Assembly: GCF_009932475.1 (NCBI RefSeq)
Contig: NZ_BJOV01000002.1
Span: 744,001 to 808,000, forward strand
Length of the DNA stretch: 64,000 nt
Source of the DNA: Gordonia spumicola
GTDB lineage: Bacteria > Actinomycetota > Actinomycetes > Mycobacteriales > Mycobacteriaceae
Reading direction: 5' to 3'
Within the stretch, counting starts at the first letter, position 1. Each line of letters begins with the position of its first letter. The translations under genes were made by a program, and so were the position numbers. A model generated the notes under the pieces. It was not told where the DNA came from. It ran no database searches and was given only the letters and a program-made list of their open reading frames with translations. Shown here in pieces: positions 7,233-16,983 of the stretch.

Positions 7233-8789
7233 TCAGGACACGGTCGCCTCCGCCGCCGACCGCGCGGCATCGGCAACCAGCGGGGTCAGGGAGAGGCGAG
7301 TGCGTCGTTCGAGGACGTCGTCGGCGGTCACCGCGCCTTCGGCGTGGACGCCGAACGCGAACTCGGCCGCCGTGATCTCGGTGCCCGCGGCGACGACCTC
7401 GGCGAGTGACGGATCGGATGCGCCGAGTGCGACGACGGCAGGCGCCTCGGTTCCGTACTTGGCGATGAGGCGGTCGGGGGCGTCCACACGGCCGAGGGCT
7501 TCTGCCGATGCGGCGCCGACCAGCGGCAACGTCCGTGTGCGGCACGCGGATGCCGACAGGCCCGATGCGGCGAGTGCCGCGTCCACGGCGTCTTCCGCCA
7601 TCCGTCGGTACGTGGTGAGCTTGCCGCCGACGACGGTGACGAGACCGTCGCCCCGAGTGAGGACGGCGTGCTTGCGGGAGACGTCCGACGTCTCGCCCGC
7701 GCCCGAGTCGAGGAGCGGCCGAAGGCCCGAGTAGGTGCCGAGCACGTCGGAGCGAGTCAGCGGGGTGCCGAGTGCGAGGTTCACGGTGTCGAGCAGGAAG
7801 TCGATCTCCGACTCGTCGGGCCGCGGCACGTCGGGGATCTCGCCGTCGGCCTCCTCGTCGGTCAGTCCGACGTAGACCCGCCCGTCGGGTTGCGGCAGCG
7901 CGAACACGTACCGCCCGAAGTGTCCGGGCACGGCGACGGTGAGACCGGCGCGCAGACCGTCGAAGCTGTCCTGGCTCATCACCAGGTGAGTGCCGCGGCT
8001 GGGGCGCAGCGCGATCGCCGAGTCGACCTGCGCGGCCCACACCCCGGTCGCGTTGACGACGGCCTTCGCGCGCAGCTCGAAGCTGCGGCCGGTGAGCTCG
8101 TCGGTCACGTCGACAGACGAGCCGGTCACCTGATCGGCGCGGGCATGAGTCAGGACCGTGGCGCCGAGCGACGCCGCGGTCCGCGCGATCCCGACCACGA
8201 GTCGGGCGTCGTCGTTGAGCTGGCCGTCCCAGTTGAGGAGGCCGCCGCGCAGCCCGTCGCGTTTGACCGTCGGAGCCATCGCGATCACCTCGGCCGCCGA
8301 GATGCGGCGCGACCGTGCGAGAACCGACGAGGGCGTCCGGGCCGCGACCCGAAGCGCGTCGCCGGCCAGGAATCCGGTGCGGGTGAGGGCGGCGTCGAAG
8401 AACGTGACGTCAGACGTCAACGGAACCACCTGCGGCAGGGGCCTGACCAGGTGCGGAGCGATGGTGCAGATCAAGGCGTCCCGTTCGACGGCGCTCTCGT
8501 ACGCGATGCCGACGGCACCCGATGCGAGGTACCGGAGGCCGCCGTGGACGAGCTTCGACGACCACCGGCTGGTGCCGAACGCGAGGTCGCGGCTCTCGAT
8601 GAGCACTGTCGACAGTCCGCGCGACACGGCGTCGAGTGCGACACCGGCACCGGTGACGCCTCCGCCGATCACGATGAGATCGACGTCCGGCGCCGTGGCG
8701 AGCCGTTCGAGGTCGGCCGAGCGGCGCGACGGGGACAGCAGCGACGACGCATCGATCGCGGGATGGTCGGCGAGGAGTTCGAACGTCAT
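7233..8789 (-). CDS. glpD: Glycerol-3-phosphate dehydrogenase/oxidase
   Basis: A 518-residue FAD enzyme. The nucleotide-binding motif LIVIGGGVTGAGVALDAVSR is near residue 38, followed by GTSRWSSKLVHGGLRYL and the family core DAALTRTGFLAGDALR. A C-terminal DAO_C domain follows. It oxidises glycerol-3-phosphate to dihydroxyacetone phosphate and feeds electrons to quinone or oxygen. The ATG at 8789 overlaps the TetR stop (ATGA), so the regulator and enzyme are co-transcribed. The order glpD, TetR, flavoprotein, DAG kinase matches M. tuberculosis Rv2249c-Rv2252 as I recall it. Confidence 0.92.
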   Translation of the reverse strand: MTFELLADHPAIDASSLLSPSRRSADLERLATAPDVDLIVIGGGVTGAGVALDAVSRGLSTVLIESRDLAFGTSRWSSKLVHGGLRYLASGAVGIAYESAVERDALICTIAPHLVRPLPQVVPLTSDVTFFDAALTRTGFLAGDALRVAARTPSSVLARSRRISAAEVIAMAPTVKRDGLRGGLLNWDGQLNDDARLVVGIARTAASLGATVLTHARADQVTGSSVDVTDELTGRSFELRAKAVVNATGVWAAQVDSAIALRPSRGTHLVMSQDSFDGLRAGLTVAVPGHFGRYVFALPQPDGRVYVGLTDEEADGEIPDVPRPDESEIDFLLDTVNLALGTPLTRSDVLGTYSGLRPLLDSGAGETSDVSRKHAVLTRGDGLVTVVGGKLTTYRRMAEDAVDAALAASGLSASACRTRTLPLVGAASAEALGRVDAPDRLIAKYGTEAPAVVALGASDPSLAEVVAAGTEITAAEFAFGVHAEGAVTADDVLERRTRLSLTPLVADAARSAAEATVS

Positions 8790-9442
8790 GGGCGGAGATA
8801 CCTTTCGAGGAGTTCCGAGAGTTCGTCGTCGAGGGCGTCGACGTCGTCGGGGTCGGCGAACACGGGGCCGGTCAGCGTGAACGACCACGCCATCTGCAGG
8901 ACGGTGGTCGCCATGCGGCGAGGAGACCCGTCGCGGATCACGCCCGTCGCCTGCCCCGCGGTCAGCAGAGTCTCGATCATCTCGAGCTGCGAGCGCGACG
9001 TCCGGCCGCTGCGGTGCAGGAGGTACGGCATGAGGAATTCGGGGTCGAGCTCGATGATCCGCTGCAGCAGCGGATGGGTGCGCGCCCCGCGGACGAGATG
9101 CACGAGCGAGACGATCATCGATTCCCGGCTGTCCAGCCCGTCGGTGGTCGGCGTCTGCGCGGCGATCCGGGTGAACTCGCGCGTCGTGACCTGTGCGGCA
9201 AGGGATTCCACGTTCGGGAAACGTCGGTACAGGGTGGCGCGTGAGACGCCCGCGGTCCGTGCCACGTCGGCCATCGTGGTGCGGCGGATGCCGATCGTCG
9301 CCATCAGTCTGGCCGCCGCGTCGAGGATCACGTCTTCGCTGATCGCGTTCGCGGCGGTTCTCCCCTCGACTCCGCTCGGGGGGCGGGAGGAACGCTCATC
9401 GGCTCGGGAGGGATGCTCTCCATTGATTCGCTGCGACACCAT
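8786..9442 (-). CDS. TetR family transcriptional regulator of the glycerolipid cluster
   Basis: A 218-residue protein. After a 35-residue polar lead it has a TetR HTH at about residues 36-80 (ILDAAARLMATIGIRRTTMA, then VSRATLYRRFPNVESLAA). A helical ligand-binding domain follows (RSQLEMIETLLTAGQATGVI). It precedes and overlaps glpD and is divergent from the flavoprotein gene, with only 40 bases between starts, so it probably controls both directions. The start at 9442 is the most upstream that keeps a separate divergent promoter. A shorter start inside the polar lead is possible. Confidence 0.85.
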   Translation of the reverse strand: MVSQRINGEHPSRADERSSRPPSGVEGRTAANAISEDVILDAAARLMATIGIRRTTMADVARTAGVSRATLYRRFPNVESLAAQVTTREFTRIAAQTPTTDGLDSRESMIVSLVHLVRGARTHPLLQRIIELDPEFLMPYLLHRSGRTSRSQLEMIETLLTAGQATGVIRDGSPRRMATTVLQMAWSFTLTGPVFADPDDVDALDDELSELLERYLRP

Positions 9443-9459
9443 GTGTATAACTGTATCAC
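9443..9459. promoter_or_regulatory. Candidate TetR operator / divergent promoter
   Basis: The 40-base gap between the TetR and flavoprotein starts contains the AT-rich GTGTATAACTGTATCAC. Its ends (GTG...CAC) are inverted repeats, but its centre is imperfect. TATAAC within it could serve as a -10 element for the flavoprotein. It is unusually AT-rich for this genome and is the only credible regulator site in the gap. Confidence 0.4.
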
Positions 9460-9482
9460 CACCGACGAACGGAAGGCCGATC

Positions 9483-11078
9483 ATGACCACGAGCGAGACA
9501 ACCGTCGACGTCGTCGACTTCACCCCGGGCCGCTGGGGCAATCCGAACGACCCGATGCTCCTCTCCGACTCCGTCGTCGGCGCTCTCACGATGCTCGGCA
9601 TCAACGAGGCCGCACCCGCGCCCGTCGCCTTGTCGATCCCGGCGACCCGCCTCGACGCCGACGCCCTGACCGCGCTCGCCGACACGGGCGCTCGGGTCAG
9701 CACCGACGACGCCGCCCGCGCCGCCCGCCTGCGCGGTTACTCGACGCCCGACCTCCTCAAGTTCCGGGCCGGCGACGCGAGCGACGCACCCGACGCCGTC
9801 GTCGTCCCGACCAGCGCGGATCAGGTGGCCGCCGTCCTCGCGACCTGCGACGGTCGAGGCATCGCGCTGAGTCCCTTCGCGGGCGGGACCACGGTCACGG
9901 GCGGCCTGCAGCCGACCCGCGAACGCCCCGTGATCAGCCTCGACCTGCGCAGCTTGACCGGCCTCCTCGCGCTCGACGAGGTCTCCCAGATCGCGACCCT
10001 CGCGGCGGGCACCCGCCTGCCCGAGGCCGAACGACTCCTCGCCGAACACGGCTACGAGCTCGGCCACTTCCCGCAGTCGTACGAGGGCGCCACGGTCGGC
10101 GGCTGCGCCGTCACGCGGTCGGCGGGCCAGTCGTCCATCGGGTACGGCCGGTTCGACGACATGGTGGTCGGGCTGACCCTCGTCACCCCGCGGGGCGTCG
10201 CCGAGATCGGCACCGCACCGAAGTCGGCGGCCGGTCCCGACCTGCGTCAACTCGTCCTCGGCAGCGAAGGCGCCTTCGGCGTCGTGACCGCCGTGCGGGT
10301 GCGCGTGCACCCGGTGCCCGCCGTTCGTCGCTTCTACGGTTGGCACTTCCCCGACTTCACCGCGGGCTCGGCCGCGATGCGCGCGCTGGCTCAGGCCAAC
10401 GTGAAGCCGACCGTCCTGCGCCTGTCGGACGAGGCGGAGACCGGCCTCAACCTCGCGAACCCGTCGGCCGCGGGCTCGGCGAGCGGTCCCGTCGGAGGTT
10501 GCCTCATGATCGTCGGATTCGAGGGCGACGAGGCCGACGTCGACTGCCGCGACACCTACGTCACCGCGCGCCTGGCCGAGCTCGGCGGCGTCCCGCTCGG
10601 CGCCGAGCCCGGTGAGCACTGGCGCGAAGGCCGATTCCGCGGTCCCTACCTGCGCGATCCGCTGCTCGACGCCGGAGCCCTCGTCGAGACGCTCGAGACC
10701 GTGACATTCTGGTCGAACATCGACAAGCTCAAGGCCGATGTCACGGCCGCCGTGACCGGAGCCCTCGGCGAGCAGGGCACCCCGGCCGTCGTCATGTGCC
10801 ACATCTCGCACGTGTACCCGACCGGCGCGTCGCTGTACTTCACCGTCATCGCCAATGCGCTCGCCGACCCGCTCGCGCAGTGGGGCGAGGCGAAGTCCGC
10901 AGCGAACGCGGCGATCCGTGCCGCGGGCGCGTCGATCACCCATCACCACGCCGTCGGCACCGATCACCGGGCCACCTACCTGGACGAGATCGGCGACGTT
11001 CAGGTGACGGCGCTGCGTGCCGTGAAGTCCGCGCTGGATCCCAACGGGGTCCTCAATCCGGGCATCCTGCTGCCGTGA
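9483..11078 (+). CDS. FAD-binding oxidase, alkyldihydroxyacetonephosphate-synthase-like
   Basis: A 531-residue flavoprotein of the FAD_binding_4 / FAD-oxidase_C type. The region near residues 115-145 (VLATCDGRGIALSPFAGGTT) binds FAD pyrophosphate. FPQSYEGATVGGCAVTRSAG and LGSEGAFGVVTAVRVRVHPV are characteristic of the alkylglycerone-phosphate synthase / glycolate oxidase group. The C-terminal ALDPNGVLNPGILLP is also typical. GGAAGG precedes ATG 9483; the frame extends much further upstream but only as a shadow of glpD. Its M. tuberculosis counterpart by order is Rv2251. It may make or remodel ether glycerolipids, but this is not proven. Confidence 0.88.
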   Translation: MTTSETTVDVVDFTPGRWGNPNDPMLLSDSVVGALTMLGINEAAPAPVALSIPATRLDADALTALADTGARVSTDDAARAARLRGYSTPDLLKFRAGDASDAPDAVVVPTSADQVAAVLATCDGRGIALSPFAGGTTVTGGLQPTRERPVISLDLRSLTGLLALDEVSQIATLAAGTRLPEAERLLAEHGYELGHFPQSYEGATVGGCAVTRSAGQSSIGYGRFDDMVVGLTLVTPRGVAEIGTAPKSAAGPDLRQLVLGSEGAFGVVTAVRVRVHPVPAVRRFYGWHFPDFTAGSAAMRALAQANVKPTVLRLSDEAETGLNLANPSAAGSASGPVGGCLMIVGFEGDEADVDCRDTYVTARLAELGGVPLGAEPGEHWREGRFRGPYLRDPLLDAGALVETLETVTFWSNIDKLKADVTAAVTGALGEQGTPAVVMCHISHVYPTGASLYFTVIANALADPLAQWGEAKSAANAAIRAAGASITHHHAVGTDHRATYLDEIGDVQVTALRAVKSALDPNGVLNPGILLP

Positions 11079-11959
11079 GACTGGTCGCGATCGTCAATCC
11101 GATCTCCGGCGGCGGGGCGGCCAAAGAGCAGTGGCCCGCCGTCGAAGCCGAGCTCGCCCGCCTCGGAGTGTCCGACGTCGAGGTGATCGAGTCGACATCG
11201 TCCGCCGACGCCACCGCGCTCGCCGCCGCGGCCGCCCGCGATGGCGCCGTCGCGGTGGCGGTCGGCGGCGACGGACAGGTGCGCGACGTGGCGGCCGGTG
11301 TCCTCACCGTCGACGGCGCCCGTATGGGCATCGCCGCGGCCGGACGCGGCAACGATCTCGTCCGTCACCTCGGACTGCCGCTCGATCCCGTCGCCATCGC
11401 GCAGATCCTCGCGGGCGACAGGGTCCGCCGGATCGACGTCCTCGACATCGCCACGTCGGACGGCTCGACCGTGACCGCCGTCGGCAACGTGTACGTGGGA
11501 CTCGACTCCGTCGCGACCGAACTCATCAACCGGCTCCGGTGGATGGGCCGACTGGCCTACCGCGTCGCACCCGTCCTCACGGCGCTGCGCTGGAAGCCGT
11601 TCCGCGTCGCGCTGACGATCGACGGGCATCGGTCCCAGGCGAAGGCCCACATGGTCGTCATCGCCAACTCCGGCGACTACGGGCACGGGTTGCGCATGGT
11701 TCCGTCCGCATCGGTCGACAGCGGATCGGTCGAGGTGATGCTCCTGCGCGGCGAGCACTCCGTGTTCGGACTCGCCAGCCTCATGAAGCAGGCGAAGACC
11801 GGTGCGCATGTGGATCGCCGGGAGGTGGAGTTCCACAACGGAACCACCGTGACGATAGACGCCGACCGACCGCTGCCCGTCCACGCCGACGGCGACCTGG
11901 TCGCGGAGTTCCCGGTGACGGTGACGCTTCGCTCCGCGGTGCTGCCGATCCTGGTGTAG
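11075..11959 (+). CDS. Diacylglycerol/lipid kinase (DAGK catalytic domain)
   Basis: A 294-residue lipid kinase starting at a GTG within the flavoprotein stop (GTGA). It opens with LVAIVNPISGGG and has the nucleotide-binding GGDGQ at residues 64-68 (usually GGDGT). AAGRGNDLVRHLGLPLDP follows, and the C-terminal beta domain includes IDADRPLPVHADGD. It phosphorylates diacylglycerol or a related lipid alcohol. The M. tuberculosis homologue by position, Rv2252, is a DAG kinase linked to phosphatidylinositol mannoside supply. Co-translation with the flavoprotein fits a glycerolipid route. Confidence 0.9.
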   Translation: MRLVAIVNPISGGGAAKEQWPAVEAELARLGVSDVEVIESTSSADATALAAAAARDGAVAVAVGGDGQVRDVAAGVLTVDGARMGIAAAGRGNDLVRHLGLPLDPVAIAQILAGDRVRRIDVLDIATSDGSTVTAVGNVYVGLDSVATELINRLRWMGRLAYRVAPVLTALRWKPFRVALTIDGHRSQAKAHMVVIANSGDYGHGLRMVPSASVDSGSVEVMLLRGEHSVFGLASLMKQAKTGAHVDRREVEFHNGTTVTIDADRPLPVHADGDLVAEFPVTVTLRSAVLPILV

Positions 11960-11990
11960 CGCGGCACTACGACCCTTACTGTGCTCACTC

Positions 11991-12068
11991 GCGAGTCCTC
12001 CGGTCCTTGAGCGACCGCGAGTCCTCCGGTCCATGAGCGACCGCGAGTCCTCCGGTCCTTGAGCGAGC
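11991..12068. repeat. Three tandem 26-bp repeats
   Basis: Three head-to-tail copies of a 26-bp unit beginning CGAGTCCTCCGGTCC lie at 11991-12016, 12017-12042 and 12043-12068. They run into a GAGCGAGCTTGCGAGTCGAAAGG element like those at 5907-5959. They occupy the gap between the convergent DAG kinase and quinone oxidoreductase genes. No clear hairpin terminator is visible in the same gap. Confidence 0.75.
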
Positions 12069-12084
12069 TTGCGAGTCGAAAGGC

Positions 12085-12990
12085 CTACCCGCAGACCAGC
12101 ACCACCTTTCCGCCTGCGAGGCCGGCGGACACGAGGGCGAGGGCGGAGACGGCGTCGTCGAGCGCGAAGGTCCGCGCGATCGGGACGACGAGCTCACCGG
12201 CCGCGACCATCGCGATCAGCCCGACGCGGGCCGCGTCCCGGAACGCGGCGCTCTCCGGGTCGAGTCCGGCGACGGCGACCACACCGTGTCGCTGGGCGGC
12301 CGCCTTGTTCGCGGCGGTGATGATCCGCGATCGGTCGTCGACGAGGGCGAGAGAGGCCTCCATCGCCTCCGCGGTGCCGGCGAGGTCCAGCACGGCGTCG
12401 ACCGGGCCGTCGATCCGCTCGAGCAGATCGGGGCCGTACGGCACGGCCGCGCCGCCGAACCGGGTCACCGCGTCGAGCCGATCCGGGGCCGCGGTGCCGA
12501 TCACCCGGACACCCGCGCGCGCCGCGAGCTGCAGGAGCGTAGCGCCGACGGCCCCCGACGCTCCGTGCATGAGGATCGTCTCCCCGGTCACCGCGCGGGA
12601 ACGATGCAGCATGTCGGCGGCGGTCGTCCCGGCCAGGAGCAGCCCGGCGGCCTCGACGTCGTCGACGGTCTCGGGCAGGGGCAGTGCGGAGGAGCCGGGC
12701 ACGGTGATCTCGGTGGCATAGCCGCCGTGGACGCGGAACGCCACCACCCGGTCGCCGATCTCGAACCGAGTGCCGTCGCCGACGGCTGTGACGACTCCCG
12801 ACACCTCGTAGCCGATCGGTAGCGGAAACGACGCGGCGCGTCGGATATGTTTGAGGTCGGCGGGGTTCACGCCCGCCGCCCGGACCTGGATCCGGATCTC
12901 GCCAGGCCCGGGTTCGGGGGCCGTGAACGGCACGAACTCGAAGGCGTCGAGGCCTTCTGGGCCGGTCGCATGCCAACGCTCACCCGTCAT
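12085..12990 (-). CDS. Zinc-independent NADPH:quinone reductase-like MDR oxidoreductase
   Basis: A 301-residue medium-chain dehydrogenase/reductase. The GroES-like half has APEPGPGEIRIQVRAAGVNP and GYEVSGVVTAVGDG. The Rossmann half has HGASGAVGATLLQLAARAGV. It lacks the cysteines of the structural zinc site, so it belongs with the quinone reductase/crotonyl-CoA reductase-like branch. It presumably reduces quinones or enones with NADPH; the substrate is unknown. The ATG at 12990 gives the family N-terminus and leaves a 37-base gap to the divergent trpB2 gene. Confidence 0.87.
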   Translation of the reverse strand: MTGERWHATGPEGLDAFEFVPFTAPEPGPGEIRIQVRAAGVNPADLKHIRRAASFPLPIGYEVSGVVTAVGDGTRFEIGDRVVAFRVHGGYATEITVPGSSALPLPETVDDVEAAGLLLAGTTAADMLHRSRAVTGETILMHGASGAVGATLLQLAARAGVRVIGTAAPDRLDAVTRFGGAAVPYGPDLLERIDGPVDAVLDLAGTAEAMEASLALVDDRSRIITAANKAAAQRHGVVAVAGLDPESAAFRDAARVGLIAMVAAGELVVPIARTFALDDAVSALALVSAGLAGGKVVLVCG

Positions 12991-13014
12991 GAGGCCCGAC
13001 CTTAGTCCGGCGGC

Positions 13015-13020
13015 TACTGT
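13015..13020 (+). promoter_or_regulatory. -10 element of trpB2 (leaderless type)
   Basis: TACTGT ends seven bases before the ATG of trpB2, and no Shine-Dalgarno is present. The transcript therefore probably begins at or next to the start codon. Confidence 0.5.
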
Positions 13021-13027
13021 GACGAGC

Positions 13028-14329
13028 ATGACATCCAATGTTGACGCGTCGAATCCCGATCTGGTGACGGTCGGCGTCCCCACCCACTGGTACAACCTGG
13101 CCGCCGAGCTCGACGAGCCGATTCCGCCGCACCTGCATCCCGGCACCAAGGAGCCGGTGGGTCCGGACGACCTCGCCGCTCTCTTCCCCGCGGGTCTGAT
13201 CGCGCAGGAGGTCTCGACCGAGGCCTACATCGAGATCCCCGAGCCGGTCCGCGAGATCTACAAGATGTGGCGCCCGTCGCCGCTGCTGAGGGCCCGCAAG
13301 TTCGAAGAGGCGTTGAACACGAAGGCCCGCATCTACGTGAAGTACGAGGGCGTGAGTCCCGTCGGCAGTCACAAGACGAACTCGGCCGTAGCGCAGGCGT
13401 ACTACAACAGCGTCGACGGCGTGAAGAAGCTGACCACCGAGACCGGTGCAGGTCAGTGGGGCAGTGCGCTGTCGTTCGCCGGCGCCCAGTTCGGCATCGA
13501 CGTCGAGGTGTGGCAGGTCCGCGCATCGTACGACTCGAAGCCCTACCGCGGTCATCTCATCCGCACGTACGGGGGCACCCTGCACCCGAGCCCGTCCGAC
13601 CTCACCGAGGCGGGCCGCGCGATGCTCGAGAAGGATCCGAACACCACGGGCAGCCTCGGCATGGCCGTGTCGGAGGCGGTCGAGGTGGCCGCCAAGAACG
13701 ACGACACCCGCTATGCCCTCGGCAGCGTCCTGAACCATGTGGTCCTGCATCAGAGCGTGATCGGACAGGAGGCCGTCGACCAGCTGTACGCCGTCGAGCC
13801 GGGCGGCGCAGATGTCGTGTTCGGTTGCGCCGGTGGCGGTTCGAACCTCGCCGGGCTGTCGTTCCCGTTCCTGCGGGAGAAGCTCCACGGCCGGTCGAAC
13901 CCGCGCATCGTCGCCGCCGAGCCGTCGGCCTGCCCGTCGATCACGCAGGGCGAGTACCGCTACGACCACGGCGACGTCGCGGGCCTCACTCCCCTGCTGA
14001 AGATGCACACGCTCGGCATGGACTTCGTTCCCGACCCCATCCACGCGGGCGGTCTCCGCTACCACGGCATGGCTCCGGCCCTCAGCCACACGGTTGAGCT
14101 CGGCCTGGTCGAGGGCACCGCGATCGATCAGCACGACGCGTTCAGCGCGGGCGTGCAGTTCGCCCGTGCGCAGGGCATCGTTCCGGCGCCCGAATCGACG
14201 CACGCGATCGCCGCGTGTGCCGCTCACGTCGCGAACAGTGACAAGGAAGAAGTGGTCGTCATCGGCCTTTCCGGCCACGGTCAGCTCGACCTCCCCGCCT
14301 ACGCGGACTTCCTCAACGGCGGCTTCTGA
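13028..14329 (+). CDS. trpB2: TrpB2-type tryptophan synthase beta chain, stand-alone
   Basis: A 433-residue PLP enzyme of the TrpB2 branch, longer than TrpB1. The PLP-binding lysine lies in SPVGSHKTNSAVAQAYY (K116). ETGAGQWGSALSFAGAQFGI and the phosphate-binding FGCAGGGSNLAGLSFPF are also present. TrpB2 makes tryptophan from indole (and serine or phosphoserine) without tight TrpA coupling. No other trp gene is nearby, so it may salvage indole or act in a side reaction. Its promoter sits in the 37-base divergent gap. Confidence 0.92.
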   Translation: MTSNVDASNPDLVTVGVPTHWYNLAAELDEPIPPHLHPGTKEPVGPDDLAALFPAGLIAQEVSTEAYIEIPEPVREIYKMWRPSPLLRARKFEEALNTKARIYVKYEGVSPVGSHKTNSAVAQAYYNSVDGVKKLTTETGAGQWGSALSFAGAQFGIDVEVWQVRASYDSKPYRGHLIRTYGGTLHPSPSDLTEAGRAMLEKDPNTTGSLGMAVSEAVEVAAKNDDTRYALGSVLNHVVLHQSVIGQEAVDQLYAVEPGGADVVFGCAGGGSNLAGLSFPFLREKLHGRSNPRIVAAEPSACPSITQGEYRYDHGDVAGLTPLLKMHTLGMDFVPDPIHAGGLRYHGMAPALSHTVELGLVEGTAIDQHDAFSAGVQFARAQGIVPAPESTHAIAACAAHVANSDKEEVVVIGLSGHGQLDLPAYADFLNGGF

Positions 14330-14351
14330 CCGAGCTGCCTCGAGGATCGCC

Positions 14352-15239
14352 TCAGAAATCGGACCACGAGGGCATATTGCCCTCGTGGTCCGATTCGCGA
14401 AGCGATCTTTGCACCATTGCGCGGTCGCGGACGCTCCGCGCACGGTGACGGTCGGCCCGAGTGATCGCGCGGATGTCGGCGAGGGTGCCGGGCCAGTCGT
14501 ACAGGATGTCGTCGTACGTGAGCCGCATCGTCAGCCATCCATCGAGCAGGGCGCGGCGGTCGCGATGATGATCGCGCTCGTAGTCCTCGCGGCTCGAGTG
14601 GTGAAGCACCGAGTCGCATTCAAGAATCAGCTTCCCGATCCGCAGGTCGGACCAGCCGATTCCCGCTATCCGCGGCTGGACGACAACTGTGAAATGGGCC
14701 GCGCGGAGCCGAACCCGCGTGATGCTCTCCGTCCCGGATTGTGCGCGCGGATCGGTGCGGTAGGCGAGGTCGCGGACTGTCGGTCCGACCGCTCCCATCT
14801 GAGCGAGTAGATCCTCGACCGATTCGCCGGTCGAGTTCAGATACGAGTCGCACACGGCAATCCATTCGTCGGACTCGAGGCAGTGGGCCGCGTACTTGAG
14901 AGCGATGGGGATGGAGTCGACCGCGTCGACGGTGGACCGGACTGGCCCCTGAAAGGGTCGGCATGCGGTGTTCTTGCCGGTCATCTTGGGACTGCGTCGC
15001 AGGTGCAGTGCGGTGTGCCCGGGCGGCACCCACAGTCCGTGGAACTGCAACGCCGACACGCATCCGAGGACGCCGCCGTCTCGCACGGCGGTCGCCGCAC
15101 GGAGATCGTGAGCGCCGAGGGCGAACCATCCGGGCCGCAGGCGGGTGAGTGTGCCGTTCTCGACCATCCTGCGGATGTCGGTGTCCGTCAGCCCCTCGGC
15201 ATGCAGTTGCGCGCGAGTTCGTATCCCAGCATCCCCCAT
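14352..15239 (-). CDS. AbiEi-like antitoxin / DUF559 nuclease-fold protein
   Basis: A 295-residue protein. The N-terminal winged-helix part resembles AbiEi antitoxin regulators (RTRAQLHAEGLTDTDIRRMV, then LTRLRPGWFALGA). The C-terminal segment (GKLILECDSVLHHSSREDYE, RDRRALLDGWLTMRLTYDD) has the DUF559/Vsr-like endonuclease layout with an E-x-D core. This architecture is common in Mycobacteriales, often with no partner toxin. None is seen here. Its last codons form one arm of a strong hairpin. Confidence 0.75.
   Translation of the reverse strand: MGDAGIRTRAQLHAEGLTDTDIRRMVENGTLTRLRPGWFALGAHDLRAATAVRDGGVLGCVSALQFHGLWVPPGHTALHLRRSPKMTGKNTACRPFQGPVRSTVDAVDSIPIALKYAAHCLESDEWIAVCDSYLNSTGESVEDLLAQMGAVGPTVRDLAYRTDPRAQSGTESITRVRLRAAHFTVVVQPRIAGIGWSDLRIGKLILECDSVLHHSSREDYERDHHRDRRALLDGWLTMRLTYDDILYDWPGTLADIRAITRADRHRARSVRDRAMVQRSLRESDHEGNMPSWSDF
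14358..14394. terminator. Perfect 17-bp hairpin, likely bidirectional terminator
   Basis: ATCGGACCACGAGGGCA (14358-14374) and its exact reverse complement (14378-14394) are separated by only three bases. The hairpin lies 28 bases past the trpB2 stop and overlaps the last coding triplets of the AbiEi-like gene. It could therefore end transcription in both directions. No T-run follows, as is common in actinobacteria. Confidence 0.7.
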
Positions 15240-15333
15240 ACAAGGTCAGACGCACAGACGCCAGGAGTGGTTCCGCGACGCGCGGTCGTGGGTCGCAATC
15301 CGACCGGATTCGGTGGGACGCGGAACCACTGTT

Positions 15334-16761
<1,428 letters not shown>

Positions 16762-16919
16762 GGCGTGTTGCCAAACTCTCTTCGCCTGTCTCGACGGCCC
16801 GATGAACGCCTGGCCGCGTTGTCGTCGGTCGAGATACCTACCGGTATCCCTCCCTCCTCCGCCTTGCCAGTCGTCCATCGGATCCGCCGATCCGAGGCGG
16901 AAGAGTTTGGCAACACACC
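16762..16919. mobile_element. 158-bp MITE with 18-bp terminal inverted repeats
   Basis: The ends are GGCGTGTTGCCAAACTCT (left) and the reverse complement of GGTGTGTTGCCAAACTCT (right): 18 bases with one difference, and similarity continues a few bases inward. The element is flanked on both sides by CTAG (16758-16761 and 16920-16923). A 4-bp CTAG duplication is what IS5-group transposases leave. There is no transposase ORF inside, so it is a non-autonomous element mobilised in trans. It sits between the argG stop codon and its terminator. Confidence 0.8.
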
Positions 16920-16931
16920 CTAGACGGCCCC

Positions 16932-16976
16932 ACGACGACAGCCCGGCCCCGCTTGCGGGTGCCGGGCTGTCGTCGT
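16932..16976. terminator. Bidirectional terminator between argG and the GNAT gene
   Basis: A perfect 16-bp stem, ACGACGACAGCCCGGC (16932-16947) with its complement at 16961-16976, is closed by a 13-base loop. It lies between two convergent genes. MITE insertion has moved it about 160 bases away from the argG stop. Confidence 0.8.
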
Positions 16977-16983
16977 CTTCGGG

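Noticed and set aside
7668-9482. Long open frame joined to the start of the FAD oxidase, giving a 1136-residue protein
   Set aside because: It is only an antisense shadow of glpD and TetR. The real start at 9483 has an RBS and the family N-terminus.
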